Shown in pieces: positions 6,973-15,835 of a DNA stretch of 36,382 bases. Numbering within the stretch: position 1 is the stretch's first letter; every line of letters starts with the position of its first letter. Made by a program: the position numbers and the translations under genes. This DNA is from Acidobacteriaceae bacterium (GTDB lineage: Bacteria; Acidobacteriota; Terriglobia; Terriglobales; Acidobacteriaceae). The notes beneath the pieces were generated by a model. The model saw nothing but the letters and a program-made list of their open reading frames with translations. It was not told the DNA's origin and searched no databases. The stretch is from the NCBI GenBank assembly GCA_025462925.1, contig JAOAPL010000083.1, positions 1 to 36,382 on the forward strand, read 5' to 3'.

Positions 6973-8457
6973 CTATGCGGGCGCTTGCTTACTGCGCCCG
7001 GCGGTGAAGACGCAATTGCGTCCGGCTTGCTTAGCCTGATAAAGAGCGGAATCGGCGGCGGCGACGATCTCGTCGCGGACTTTGCCGAAGGTGGGAGAGT
7101 CAGCCACTCCGGCGCTGATGGTGACTTTTCGTGGGACGCCGGGGAAATGCCACGCCTCTACGGCACGGCGCAACTTCTCCGCGACCTCAAGCGCGTTCTC
7201 GCCATTGGTTTGCGGGAGTAATAGCGCAAATTCTTCGCCGCCGTATCGGCAGACGACATCACCCTTGCGCAGATGTTGCGTGAACACCTGCGAAGCCTGG
7301 CGGAGGACTTCGTCGCCGAGCAGATGTCCGAATTCGTCATTCAGTTTTTTGAAATGATCGATGTCCATCATGATCACCGACATCGACGAGCCATAACGAT
7401 TGGCGCGTTCTAATTCTTCTGCAATACGCAGCTCGAAAAACCGGCGATTGAAGATGCCCGTAAGGCCGTCGAGATAGGCGAGCTGCTGCGTCTTCTCAAA
7501 ATGGCGCGCGTTCTGGATAGCCGCGGCGCAGATGTCGGCGACAGCCTCCAGAGGTTGAATGTCTGATGCCTCAAATGCGTGCCGCCTAGCACTCTCCAGC
7601 GCCAGACATCCAAGTTTTTCGCCATAGAAGATCAGGGGCACACACATCTCGGAAAGCGTTTCTTCGAAGCCGGGAAGATAGCCGGTGTCATTGGTGACAT
7701 CGTTTTCCAGCACGGTTTTTCCCAGCTCAATGGCGCGCGCGGCTATGCCGAGGCCGGGCGCAAGCAAGTCACCCTTTTCGACACTCGCCGTCAATTTGCC
7801 AAGATGAGCGCGAACCTGAAGTTGTCCCTCTTGCACGAGGAGAACGGCCACGTGATCGACAGCGAAACGCTCCAGGATCAGGCGGCAGACTTTTTCCAGA
7901 AGCTCATCCAGATCCACTACCGCGGTAGTCTGGCGGGCGATGGCGTTAATGGCCTCCAGTTGACGGGCGCGTCGCTGCTCCAGCGAATAGAGCCGGGCAT
8001 TTTCCAATCCTTGGGAGGCCTGAGTGGAAAAGAGTGCGAGCAGATCGATGGTTTCGTTGTCGAAAAATTCCGGAGAATCACTTTGAAAATCGACAACGCC
8101 CACAACTTCGTCGCGCACCATGAGAGGGATGGCGACTTCCGAGCGTGTATTGGAAAGGCGCATGATGTAGCGGGCGTCCTTAGTGACATCACGCACATAG
8201 ACGGGACGTTTGGCGCGCGCGGCCGCTCCTACGATGCCTTCGCTGATCGGTTGCCGCACTTCACCTTCCGATTGCGGACGACCAAACCCGGCGCGCAGAT
8301 AGAGCTCCCTGGTATTCGCGTCGATCAGGAAGATGGCAGCATTCGGCATCTGGAAGTAGTCGCGCATGATGGAGAGGGCGCGATTGAGCACCTCGTCCAG
8401 ATCAAACGTGGACATGACCGCCTGACTCAGGTCATACAAGATGGCGATTTTCTGCAT
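6973..8457 (-). CDS. Diguanylate cyclase with two GAF sensor domains
   Basis: A 494-residue protein with GAF domains at about 18-155 and 180-318 and a GGDEF domain at about 330-485. The active-site motif is GGEEF (406-410) and the substrate pocket motif DIDHFKKLND is intact, so it should make cyclic di-GMP from two GTP. RKGD (397-400), five residues before GGEEF, is the inhibitory I-site, implying product feedback. There is no membrane segment, so it is a cytoplasmic sensor; the GAF ligands are unknown. It is divergent from recG and followed by the PilZ gene. Confidence 0.94.
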   Translation of the reverse strand: MQKIAILYDLSQAVMSTFDLDEVLNRALSIMRDYFQMPNAAIFLIDANTRELYLRAGFGRPQSEGEVRQPISEGIVGAAARAKRPVYVRDVTKDARYIMRLSNTRSEVAIPLMVRDEVVGVVDFQSDSPEFFDNETIDLLALFSTQASQGLENARLYSLEQRRARQLEAINAIARQTTAVVDLDELLEKVCRLILERFAVDHVAVLLVQEGQLQVRAHLGKLTASVEKGDLLAPGLGIAARAIELGKTVLENDVTNDTGYLPGFEETLSEMCVPLIFYGEKLGCLALESARRHAFEASDIQPLEAVADICAAAIQNARHFEKTQQLAYLDGLTGIFNRRFFELRIAEELERANRYGSSMSVIMMDIDHFKKLNDEFGHLLGDEVLRQASQVFTQHLRKGDVVCRYGGEEFALLLPQTNGENALEVAEKLRRAVEAWHFPGVPRKVTISAGVADSPTFGKVRDEIVAAADSALYQAKQAGRNCVFTAGRSKQAPA

Positions 8458-8529
8458 TGGGAGTGAATTAGATTTTAGCGCGGAACTCTCAGGGACACCC
8501 GCAAAATCTCAATCTGGCTGAGGGGGCTT

Positions 8530-8538
8530 TGTTAACAT
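8530..8538 (+). promoter_or_regulatory. Extended -10 (TGTTAACAT) for a leaderless recG start
   Basis: TG-T-TAACAT (4 of 6 in the hexamer plus the TGn extension) ends 6 bases before the GTG start of recG. No Shine-Dalgarno is present. An in-frame TAA overlaps the box, so translation cannot start further upstream. Confidence 0.4.
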
Positions 8539-8544
8539 CCACTG

Positions 8545-10776
8545 GTGCTTGAGCTGAACACGCCGGTGATGTACGTGAAGGGCATTGGGCCCCGGCTGGC
8601 CGAAATGCTCGCCGCAAAAGGCATTGAAACCGTCGAAGACCTGCTCTATTATCTTCCGTTCCGATACGAAGATCGTGTGAACCCGCGGACGATTGGCGAA
8701 TTGCAGTCCGGAGAGATGGCCAGCATTATCGCCGAAGTGCGCACGGCCATGCTCTTCCGCACGAAACGAATGCCCATTTTCGAAGTGACCTTTGGACAAG
8801 GCCGCTCTACATTGAAGGGCATCTGGTTCCATGGCACTTACCTGAAAGACAAATTCAAGCCGGGCCAATTGGTTGCGCTTTACGGCAAGGTGGAGAAGAG
8901 CACCCGCGGGCGCGGCAGTCTGCAGGTGATCCAGCCGCAATATGAGATCCTCGCCAACCCGCAGGAAGCCTCTCAAAACGATGGTGATGCCGCTCGATTG
9001 GAGAAGGAAGCCGAGAGGCGGGTGGAAGAGTCGCTGGAGATCGGGCGAATCGTTCCTATTTACGAATCGGCGGCGAATCAGAAGCTGACTTCACGATGGT
9101 TTCGCGGCGCGATATTCCGTGCATTGCAAAATTTGTCGCAACAGATCGGCGACGGCATTCCGCGCACAGTGGCTGAGCGAGTGGGGTTGATGGACCGACG
9201 CGAGGCATTCAATCGTGTTCATTTCCAGCCCCCGGGCGAAAGTTTTGCGCAGCTGCAATCGGCGCGAACGCCTGCACACGTGCGGTTGATATTTGAAGAG
9301 CTCTTCTTCCTGGAAGTGGGGCTGGAACTGAAGCGAAAGCGTTTGCGCGCGCGGCCGGGAATCTCATTCAAGCTGGATGAGCGTGTCCGGGGGGCGATCA
9401 AGAAATTTCTTCCATTCCATCCCACGGCAGCACAGAAGCGTGTGCTGAAAGAGATCGCGGATGACATGCTGCATCCCGCGCCGATGCGTCGCCTGCTGCA
9501 AGGCGACGTGGGCTCAGGAAAAACAATCGTCGCGCTTCAGGCGGCTGTGATCGCGATTGAGAACGGGTATCAGGCTGCGCTGATGGCGCCAACCGAGATT
9601 CTGGCAACGCAACATTATCTGGCTGCGCGTCGCATGCTGGAGCCTTGCGGATACCGGGTTGTCTTGCTTACCGGTTCCCTGGAGCAGGACCGCAAGCGCG
9701 AGATCCGCCGCCATATCGCGCAAGGGAATGCGCATTTGGTGATCGGCACGCATGCGCTGATCGAAGAGAAAGTCGAGTTCGCGAAGATCGGGCTGGTGGT
9801 GGTGGACGAACAACATCGCTTCGGCGTGATGCAGCGTTTCAAGCTGATGAAAAAAGGCGCAGCCGAACCGGATGTGCTGGTCATGACGGCGACGCCGATC
9901 CCGCGCACGCTGGCGCTGACACTTTACGGGGACCTGGACACCAGCATCCTTGACGAGCTTCCGCCAGGACGGACGGCAATCACCACGCGTCGCGTTTCCG
10001 ACGAGCGCGCCGAAGAAGTCTGGGCGTTTGTGCGCAAACAGATCAAGGCGGGACATCAAGCCTATGTGGTCTATCCGGTGATTGAAGCGGTGGAGCAGGA
10101 AAGTGAGTGGCCGGGCATGGAAGCCGATGCGTCGAAAAAAGGCCGCTCGAAGATGGGACTAAAGGCCGCAGTGGCAATGTATGACGAACTGCGCAAGAAG
10201 ATATTTCCCGACCTTCGAATCGGACTGCTGCACGGAAAGCTGGATTCGGACGAGAAGGACGCGATCATGCGCCGTTTCCAGCGCGGCGAGATCGATCTGC
10301 TGGTCTCGACGACGGTGATCGAAGTCGGTGTGGACGTCCCGAACGCGACCATTATGGTGGTGGAACATGCCGAGCGCTTTGGACTGGCGCAACTGCACCA
10401 GCTTCGCGGACGTATTGGACGCGGCGCGGCAAAATCTTTTTGCATCCTGATGACGGATTCGACAGCGAAGATATCGCCCGAGGCGGAGCGTCGGCTGGAC
10501 GAGATGGTGCGCACGCAGAACGGATTCGAAATAGCGGAATTAGACCTCGAGCTGCGCGGGCCGGGTGAGTTCTTCGGCACTCGACAGGCGGGGATGCCGG
10601 AATTGCGCGTCGCCAATCTGTTGCGTGATCGCGAGATTCTGGAGATCGCGAAACGAGAGGCTGCTGGGGTTGTTGCTGGAGGTGATCCGTCGATATCGCA
10701 AGAAGAGAAGGTGGCTTTGATGGACCATCTTAAGCGACATTGGCAACGGCGGTATGGATTGGTGGAGGTGGGATAA
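8545..10776 (+). CDS. recG: ATP-dependent DNA helicase RecG
   Basis: RecG reverses stalled replication forks and migrates branched DNA. The 743 residues carry the N-terminal wedge/OB domain (LNTPVMYVKGIGPRLAEML onward), Walker A GDVGSGKT near residue 320, the Walker B variant DEQH near 420, motif III TATPIPRTL, and motif VI QLRGRIGRG near 618. The GTG start at 8545 is forced, because an in-frame stop lies at 8533-8535. Divergent from the cyclase gene. The selA -10 box overlaps its stop codon, and selA begins 7 bases on. Confidence 0.97.
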   Translation: MLELNTPVMYVKGIGPRLAEMLAAKGIETVEDLLYYLPFRYEDRVNPRTIGELQSGEMASIIAEVRTAMLFRTKRMPIFEVTFGQGRSTLKGIWFHGTYLKDKFKPGQLVALYGKVEKSTRGRGSLQVIQPQYEILANPQEASQNDGDAARLEKEAERRVEESLEIGRIVPIYESAANQKLTSRWFRGAIFRALQNLSQQIGDGIPRTVAERVGLMDRREAFNRVHFQPPGESFAQLQSARTPAHVRLIFEELFFLEVGLELKRKRLRARPGISFKLDERVRGAIKKFLPFHPTAAQKRVLKEIADDMLHPAPMRRLLQGDVGSGKTIVALQAAVIAIENGYQAALMAPTEILATQHYLAARRMLEPCGYRVVLLTGSLEQDRKREIRRHIAQGNAHLVIGTHALIEEKVEFAKIGLVVVDEQHRFGVMQRFKLMKKGAAEPDVLVMTATPIPRTLALTLYGDLDTSILDELPPGRTAITTRRVSDERAEEVWAFVRKQIKAGHQAYVVYPVIEAVEQESEWPGMEADASKKGRSKMGLKAAVAMYDELRKKIFPDLRIGLLHGKLDSDEKDAIMRRFQRGEIDLLVSTTVIEVGVDVPNATIMVVEHAERFGLAQLHQLRGRIGRGAAKSFCILMTDSTAKISPEAERRLDEMVRTQNGFEIAELDLELRGPGEFFGTRQAGMPELRVANLLRDREILEIAKREAAGVVAGGDPSISQEEKVALMDHLKRHWQRRYGLVEVG

Positions 10777-10777
10777 T
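10769..10777 (+). promoter_or_regulatory. Extended -10 (TGGGATAAT) at the recG end, for selA
   Basis: TG-G-GATAAT matches 5 of 6 -10 positions with a TGn extension and ends 6 bases before the selA ATG. It overlaps the recG stop codon. The nearest purine-rich GGAGG is 15 bases from the ATG, too far for usual Shine-Dalgarno pairing, so selA may have an internal leaderless promoter as well as read-through from recG. Confidence 0.4.
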
Positions 10778-10783
10778 ACCCAT

Positions 10784-12199
10784 ATGTCTACAACTTCCAA
10801 CACGCTTTTCCGCAAGCTGCCTTCCGTGGATGAAGTCTTGCGACTGCCGGGAATGGCGGAACTCGCAGCCGGCGAGGCGGCTTCTACAAGCGCGATTGCG
10901 GATGCTGCGCGGGCGGTGCTGGAGTGTCTTCGCGAGGAGATTGCCGCAGGCCATTTGAACGCGGCGGCAGTCGACATCGCAGTAAGCGGGATTGCAGTTG
11001 CGGTGGAACAACATCTGCGGCAGTCGCTCACGCCATCGCTGAAGCCGGTAATCAACGCGACCGGTGTGATCCTCCATACGAATCTTGGCCGTGCGCCGCT
11101 GTCGGAAGTGGCAATCAGGCATATCGGCGAGGTCGCTCGCGGATATTCGAATCTTGAGTTTGACATCCAGTCAGGCGAGCGCGGCAAGCGCGATGTCCAT
11201 GTGCAGGGTCTGTTTGCGCGGTTGCTCAATGTGGACAGTCAGTTTGATGTGCAGACGGTTGTCGTCAACAACTGCGCGGCGGCGGTGATGCTGGCGTTGA
11301 ATTCGCTGGCTGAAGGTGGAGAGGTTATCGTTTCGCGCGGGGAATTGGTGGAGATCGGCGGTAGCTTCCGCGTGCCGGAGGTGATGGCAAAATCGCAGGC
11401 GATCTTGCGTGAGGTGGGGACGACCAATCGCACGCGCATCGACGATTATGAACGGGCGATTACGGGAAAGACACGATTACTGTTGCGGGTACATCGGTCG
11501 AATTTTGCCATCGTTGGATTTACGGAGCAGCCGTCAATTGCTGAGTTGGTGGCGCTGGGGCGGAAGCACAATATCCCCGTATTAGAAGATTTGGGCAATG
11601 GGGCGTTGATCGATCTGCGCGCAATGGGCGTGAACGAAAGCGGAGTTGCGGAGAGCATACGCGCGGGCGTGGACGTGATTACGTACAGCGGCGACAAGCT
11701 TCTCGGTGGCCCGCAAGCGGGGATGCTCAGCGGCCGCGCCGACCTGATCGCGAAGATCCGTTCCAATCCCATGTTCCGCGCGCTGCGGGTGGACAAACTC
11801 ACTTATGCGGCGCTTGAGGCCACGCTGATGGACTACTTGCGCGGCAATCATGATGCGATCCCTGTCGTGCGCATGATCCGCTTGAGCGCGGAGGAGATTC
11901 GAGCCAGGGCGGAAGCATTGTCCAAGGTGGTAGGAAAGCCACCCAACTTATTGGCGGGCGTGATAGCCGGCCAGTCGATTATCGGCGGCGGCACCGCACC
12001 GACTGCGGTGTTGCCAACCTTTCTTGTGTCCGTTACCAGCGAAAAATACAGCGCGGATGAATTGCTGGCGCGGCTCCGTGCCAATCACGTGCCCATTGTC
12101 GGACGTGTGGAAGAAGGCTTCGTGCTCCTGGATCTGCGCACGGTTTTTCCGGAGCAGGATCGCATCATCGCCGAAGCACTCATAGCAATTTCAGGATAG
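10784..12199 (+). CDS. selA: L-seryl-tRNA(Sec) selenium transferase SelA
   Basis: SelA is a PLP enzyme that converts seryl-tRNA(Sec) to selenocysteinyl-tRNA(Sec) using selenophosphate. The track begins at 10754; the ATG at 10784 (MSTTSNTLFRKLPSVDEVLR) matches the SelA N-terminal domain and gives 471 residues. GDKLLGGPQAG near residue 305 holds the PLP lysine, and the INATGVILHTNLGRAP segment is characteristic. No selB, selD or tRNA(Sec) is visible in the window, so the rest of the pathway must be elsewhere if this gene is functional. The next gene starts on the last base of its TAG stop. Confidence 0.95.
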   Translation: MSTTSNTLFRKLPSVDEVLRLPGMAELAAGEAASTSAIADAARAVLECLREEIAAGHLNAAAVDIAVSGIAVAVEQHLRQSLTPSLKPVINATGVILHTNLGRAPLSEVAIRHIGEVARGYSNLEFDIQSGERGKRDVHVQGLFARLLNVDSQFDVQTVVVNNCAAAVMLALNSLAEGGEVIVSRGELVEIGGSFRVPEVMAKSQAILREVGTTNRTRIDDYERAITGKTRLLLRVHRSNFAIVGFTEQPSIAELVALGRKHNIPVLEDLGNGALIDLRAMGVNESGVAESIRAGVDVITYSGDKLLGGPQAGMLSGRADLIAKIRSNPMFRALRVDKLTYAALEATLMDYLRGNHDAIPVVRMIRLSAEEIRARAEALSKVVGKPPNLLAGVIAGQSIIGGGTAPTAVLPTFLVSVTSEKYSADELLARLRANHVPIVGRVEEGFVLLDLRTVFPEQDRIIAEALIAISG

Positions 12200-12729
12200 T
12201 GGCAACCATCTACACGCTCGGCCATTCCACCCGCGACCTCGCCGATTTTTCCGCCGTGCTGCAAGCGCATGAGATACAAATATTGGCGGATATCCGCGCA
12301 TTTCCCATGTCGAAGCGGCTGCCGCATTTCAATCGCGAGCGGTTGGAATTGTGGCTGCCAGAGATCGGCATCGAGTATCGCTGGATGAAAGAGCTTGGCG
12401 GGAGGCGGAAGAAAATCCTGACCGAATCGCCGAACATCGCCCTGCGCAATGACTCGTTTCGTAATTACGCCGATTACATGTTGACGGAAGAGTTTCAGTC
12501 GGCAGCGGGCGAAGTCGCGAAACTAGCGGAGTCGCGTCACGTAGCCATCATGTGTGCTGAGCGGATGTATTTCCAGTGTCATCGCATGCTGGTGTCGGAT
12601 TACCTCGCCGCGTCCGGGCATCGCGTGCTACACATCGAGAACGAGAAGCCGCCGCGCGAACACAAGATGATGGATGAGGCGCGGATGGTCGAGGGTAAGC
12701 TGCTTTATCGCGGAGACAGATTGTTTTGA
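12199..12729 (+). CDS. DUF488 family protein (long form)
   Basis: A 176-residue cytoplasmic protein beginning MATIYTLGHSTRDL, with RAFPMSKRLPHF near residue 35 and the conserved CAE...CHR cysteine pair (IMCAERMYFQCHR near 115-127) of DUF488. The function of this family is not established. The GTG start shares its G with the selA stop (TAGTG), so translation is coupled. The pairing with selA might mean a link to thiol or selenium chemistry, but that is inference. A second, different DUF488 protein is encoded at 23.5 kb. Confidence 0.85.
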   Translation: MATIYTLGHSTRDLADFSAVLQAHEIQILADIRAFPMSKRLPHFNRERLELWLPEIGIEYRWMKELGGRRKKILTESPNIALRNDSFRNYADYMLTEEFQSAAGEVAKLAESRHVAIMCAERMYFQCHRMLVSDYLAASGHRVLHIENEKPPREHKMMDEARMVEGKLLYRGDRLF

Positions 12730-12750
12730 ATCGCACTTTGCGTACCTCGG

Positions 12751-12800
12751 CGGCTAAAGCCGGCACAAGACCCGGTTGGCGGCACGGCTGAAGCCGTGCC
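12751..12800. repeat. Pair of palindromes of the GGCTNAAGCC type
   Basis: CGGCTAAAGCCG (12751-12762) is identical to the palindrome at 3718. It is followed by the 20-bp palindrome GGCACGGCTGAAGCCGTGCC (12781-12800). They lie between the DUF488 gene and acpS. The ORF-track start for acpS (12796) falls inside the second palindrome, one reason to reject that start. Confidence 0.75.
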
Positions 12801-12862
12801 CTCTCAAAGCAAGCCTTTCAAAGCAATGCGCCTCCGAAGCAAGCCCAATCATTCCCGCTGGA

Positions 12863-12890
12863 TTGCGGTCGAGCATGGTACGTTTATCAT
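12863..12890 (+). promoter_or_regulatory. Candidate promoter giving a leaderless acpS mRNA
   Basis: TTGCGG, 16 bases, then TATCAT, which ends 7 bases before the acpS ATG at 12898. There is no Shine-Dalgarno. Transcription would start at or next to the codon. Confidence 0.5.
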
Positions 12891-12897
12891 TCTTCGC

Positions 12898-13281
12898 ATG
12901 GCCATCGTCGGCACAGGCATTGATATTACCGAAGTCCCGCGCATCGCGGCTTCGATTGCGCGCTTTGGCGAGCGTTTCCTCAATCGCGTATTCACGGCGA
13001 AGGAGATCGCCTACTGCAACGCAAAGAAGCACGGATCGGCGCAAAGTTTTGCCGCACGATTTGCTGCGAAGGAAGCGGCGATGAAGGCCATCGGCACCGG
13101 GCTGCGGCGCGGAGTGACGTGGCACGATGTGGAAGTGGGACGCGAGCCCGGCGGACGTCCTACCATCATCTTCAGCGGCAAGGCCGCGGAATTCGCCGCG
13201 AAGCTAGGGGCCAAGCGTGTTGCCCTGTCACTCACTCACACTGACCAGCAGGCGATGGCGCAGGTGATATTGGAAGACTGA
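12898..13281 (+). CDS. acpS: Holo-[acyl-carrier-protein] synthase AcpS
   Basis: AcpS moves the 4'-phosphopantetheine arm from CoA to the serine of ACP; its likely targets are the two ACPs encoded at 1.5-2.1 kb. The track ORF (161 residues) starts too early: residues 1-34 are low-complexity and begin in a palindromic repeat. The ATG at 12898 gives 127 residues, the usual length, starting MAIVGTGIDITEV with Mg-binding D9; the second metal ligand is in FAAKEAAMKA (E59). A promoter with TATCAT 7 bp before this ATG supports the choice. Confidence 0.95.
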   Translation: MAIVGTGIDITEVPRIAASIARFGERFLNRVFTAKEIAYCNAKKHGSAQSFAARFAAKEAAMKAIGTGLRRGVTWHDVEVGREPGGRPTIIFSGKAAEFAAKLGAKRVALSLTHTDQQAMAQVILED

Positions 13282-13313
13282 GTCTCGCGCCACACTCCGG
13301 AGCTGAGGCTGCT

Positions 13314-13322
13314 TGCTATGAT
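13314..13322 (+). promoter_or_regulatory. Extended -10 (TGCTATGAT) before the spermidine-synthase-like gene
   Basis: TGC-TATGAT matches 5 of 6 with the TGn extension. Expected transcription start is near 13329, downstream of the track start codon (13325), which favours the next in-frame ATG at 13337 with a leader of about 8 bases. Confidence 0.45.
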
Positions 13323-13336
13323 GGATGCGACAACTC

Positions 13337-15835
13337 ATGAACGTATCCACTCTCGACTCTCCGTTACAAGCTGGAACACAATCACCTGCAATCAATCGCA
13401 ACCGCACCATGGTGGCGATTGCGCTGGTCAGCTTTGCCAGTCTGCTGCTGGAACTGGCGCTGACAAGGCTCTTCTCCGTGGTGCTCTTCTATCACTTCGC
13501 TTTTCTTGCGATATCTGTAGCGTTGCTGGGATTGGGCGCGGGCGGAGTGTTTGCACACATTGAACGCGACTGGCTGTCAAAGTGGAACAGCCGGCAACTG
13601 GGCGTTCGGATATGTATTGCCAATGCCGTCCTAACGTTGCTGGTGCTTGAAGACATCCTGCATCTGCCCATCAGTATGGACCTGACGCTGGCGAACTTCG
13701 GCAGGCTGACCGTGCTCTATCTTGCCGCGGCGATCCCATTCTTCTTTACCGGACTATTGTTCTCGATCGTGTTTGCGCGCGAGGCGAAGGGCATTGGCTC
13801 CATCTATGCCTCGGATTTACTAGGAGGCGCGCTGGCCTGTATGGCAGTGGTGCCGCTGTTGAACACGATTGGCGGGCCAAACGCAATTGTTTGTTCCTCC
13901 TTGATGATGGCAATCGCGGCGGCGGTTTGGGCTGAGGAAAAGCGAGGCAGGACGATCAGCATATGTCTGACTGTAGCGTTTGCTCTGCTGATCGCGGCAA
14001 ACCACTCCGGCAAGCTGATCGACATTGTTTACGCCAAGGGCATACGCCGCGATCAGCCGTGGATGCTGTTCGCCAAGTGGAATGCGATCTCCCGCGTTGA
14101 AGTCGACAAGGTGGGCGAATCAAAGTACATCGTCATCGATGCGGACGCTTCGACTGCGATCATGAATGTGGATCCGAAGAACTGGGATGTGAATGGGGAA
14201 CTGCGTCCTAAGGACAACGGAAATCCGCCGACGCTCGGCTACAACTGGAAGAAAGATCTGATGTCCGCGGCGCCAGCTGTGGCCAACGTGTTGCGTCCGC
14301 ATGGTAAGTTCGCCATCATCGGCCCGGGTGGTGGCGTGGACGTTTTGCGCGCCGTTGCCAATGGCAGCAAAGATGTAACGGGCATCGAGATCAATCCGAT
14401 CATCGCTGACACAATCATGCGTGGCAATCACGCCGATTATTCATATCACTTGTACGAGCGTCCTGAAGTGCACATGAACGTCGCCGACGGGCGGAGCTGG
14501 ATCCGCAATTCCAAAGATCAATACGACGTGATTCAGATGACGCTGGTGGATACGTGGGCGTCAACGGCGGCCGGAGCATTTGCGCTGAGTGAAAACAACC
14601 TTTATACCGTCGAGGCGTTCGAGGAATATTTTCAGCACTTGAAACCCGATGGATTTATTGCGATCACTCGATGGGAGTTTAAAGAGCCGCGAGAGGCACT
14701 GAGGGTGGTGAGCCAAGGGATGGAAGCGCTAAAGAAGTTCGGTGTCACAGATTCTGGGAAGAATTTTTTGGTTGTGAGCGATGGAGAATTGGATGTCGAC
14801 GGCCGACCGGTACTTGTCCTCGCAAAGAAAACACCATTTACGGATGAAGAAGTAAACAGGGTTCTCACCCACCTTTCCGATAATAAGAATCTAAAGGTGC
14901 TTTACCTGCCGTGGATGGCTTACACAGGTCCGGGGCCGTCGCTGTATCTAAGATACGGAGACAGCAGACTAGGCGTATGGTCTGCGATGATGCCGTTCCG
15001 TTCCTTAATTGCTCACCCAGCAGATAGTTGGAAATCATATCCCTATAACATCGCGCCCGTTTACGACAAGAATCCTTTCTTTTTCTTCACCCTCAAGACG
15101 AGCAATGTGATGAAGCAGGTTTTTGCAGGCACCGGCAGGGGCATGGATTGGAAAGTCAACCTTGGTATTACTGTGCTGTTCATGGTCTTCGGCATCAGCA
15201 TTGTGGCCGTGCTTGCATTTCTGATCTTGCCTTTGGCTTTACACAATCGAAGCAAGCATCGTCCGGGGCCTTCGTCGCGATTGTTTTATTTTATTGCGGT
15301 GGGCGTGGGCTTTATCCTGGTGGAGATTGCGCTGATCCAGCGCTTCGTACTCTTTCTTGGCCATCCGACTTACGCTCTAACGGTGGTGGTGTTTTTGATG
15401 CTGCTCTCCAGCGGCGCGGGAAGTTTTGTTTCGCGAAGCTGGCTGAAGCGGACGTCGAGCGTTCGCGTCCCGCTGCTGGCGATTGCGGCGGCGATAGTGG
15501 CTTACGTCTTCGTGCTGCCGGTTGCGCTGTCGTCGTTGATCGGAGCGGCTTTTGCGTTGAAGGTGGCGATCAGCGCTGCACTGATCGTGCCGTTGGGATT
15601 CGCGATGGGAATGCCGTTTCCCACGGGCTTGCGCGCACTTTCAGAATTGGATGACAACCGGGTGGAGTGGGCGTGGGCGATGAACGCAGCCGCCAGCGTG
15701 CTCGGATCGGTGTCGGCGATGATCATTGCCATCCATTTTGGATTGAACGTGACATTGGTTTGCGGAGCGATAGCGTATTTATTGGCAATGCTGCTCGTGG
15801 GGAGTTTTAGGCAGCAGTTAGCATCTAGCACTTAG
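13337..15835 (+). CDS. Membrane-embedded spermidine-synthase-like protein
   Basis: About 832 residues in three blocks: six or so N-terminal helices (about 25-220), a soluble Rossmann domain (about 255-600) and a C-terminal set of helices (about 605-825). The Rossmann part has the SAM-type glycine loop FAIIGPGGGVDVLRA and acidic GIEINP, as in aminopropyl/methyltransferases. True SpeE has DxxDP after strand 4; here the segment reads DVIQMTLVDTW, so the first catalytic Asp is replaced and spermidine synthesis is doubtful. The start is ambiguous (13325 or 13337); the -10 box favours 13337. Its last codons and stop lie in a heptamer repeat. Confidence 0.82.
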   Translation: MNVSTLDSPLQAGTQSPAINRNRTMVAIALVSFASLLLELALTRLFSVVLFYHFAFLAISVALLGLGAGGVFAHIERDWLSKWNSRQLGVRICIANAVLTLLVLEDILHLPISMDLTLANFGRLTVLYLAAAIPFFFTGLLFSIVFAREAKGIGSIYASDLLGGALACMAVVPLLNTIGGPNAIVCSSLMMAIAAAVWAEEKRGRTISICLTVAFALLIAANHSGKLIDIVYAKGIRRDQPWMLFAKWNAISRVEVDKVGESKYIVIDADASTAIMNVDPKNWDVNGELRPKDNGNPPTLGYNWKKDLMSAAPAVANVLRPHGKFAIIGPGGGVDVLRAVANGSKDVTGIEINPIIADTIMRGNHADYSYHLYERPEVHMNVADGRSWIRNSKDQYDVIQMTLVDTWASTAAGAFALSENNLYTVEAFEEYFQHLKPDGFIAITRWEFKEPREALRVVSQGMEALKKFGVTDSGKNFLVVSDGELDVDGRPVLVLAKKTPFTDEEVNRVLTHLSDNKNLKVLYLPWMAYTGPGPSLYLRYGDSRLGVWSAMMPFRSLIAHPADSWKSYPYNIAPVYDKNPFFFFTLKTSNVMKQVFAGTGRGMDWKVNLGITVLFMVFGISIVAVLAFLILPLALHNRSKHRPGPSSRLFYFIAVGVGFILVEIALIQRFVLFLGHPTYALTVVVFLMLLSSGAGSFVSRSWLKRTSSVRVPLLAIAAAIVAYVFVLPVALSSLIGAAFALKVAISAALIVPLGFAMGMPFPTGLRALSELDDNRVEWAWAMNAAASVLGSVSAMIIAIHFGLNVTLVCGAIAYLLAMLLVGSFRQQLASST

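Noticed and set aside
12197-12201. Possible stop-codon read-through or fusion of selA and DUF488
   Set aside because: The stop is TAG and the frames differ; a one-base TAGTG overlap with a normal GTG start explains it.
12796-12897. Extra 34 N-terminal codons of AcpS in the ORF track
   Set aside because: They start within a palindromic repeat, have no family similarity, and a promoter-like box lies inside them, right before the true ATG.
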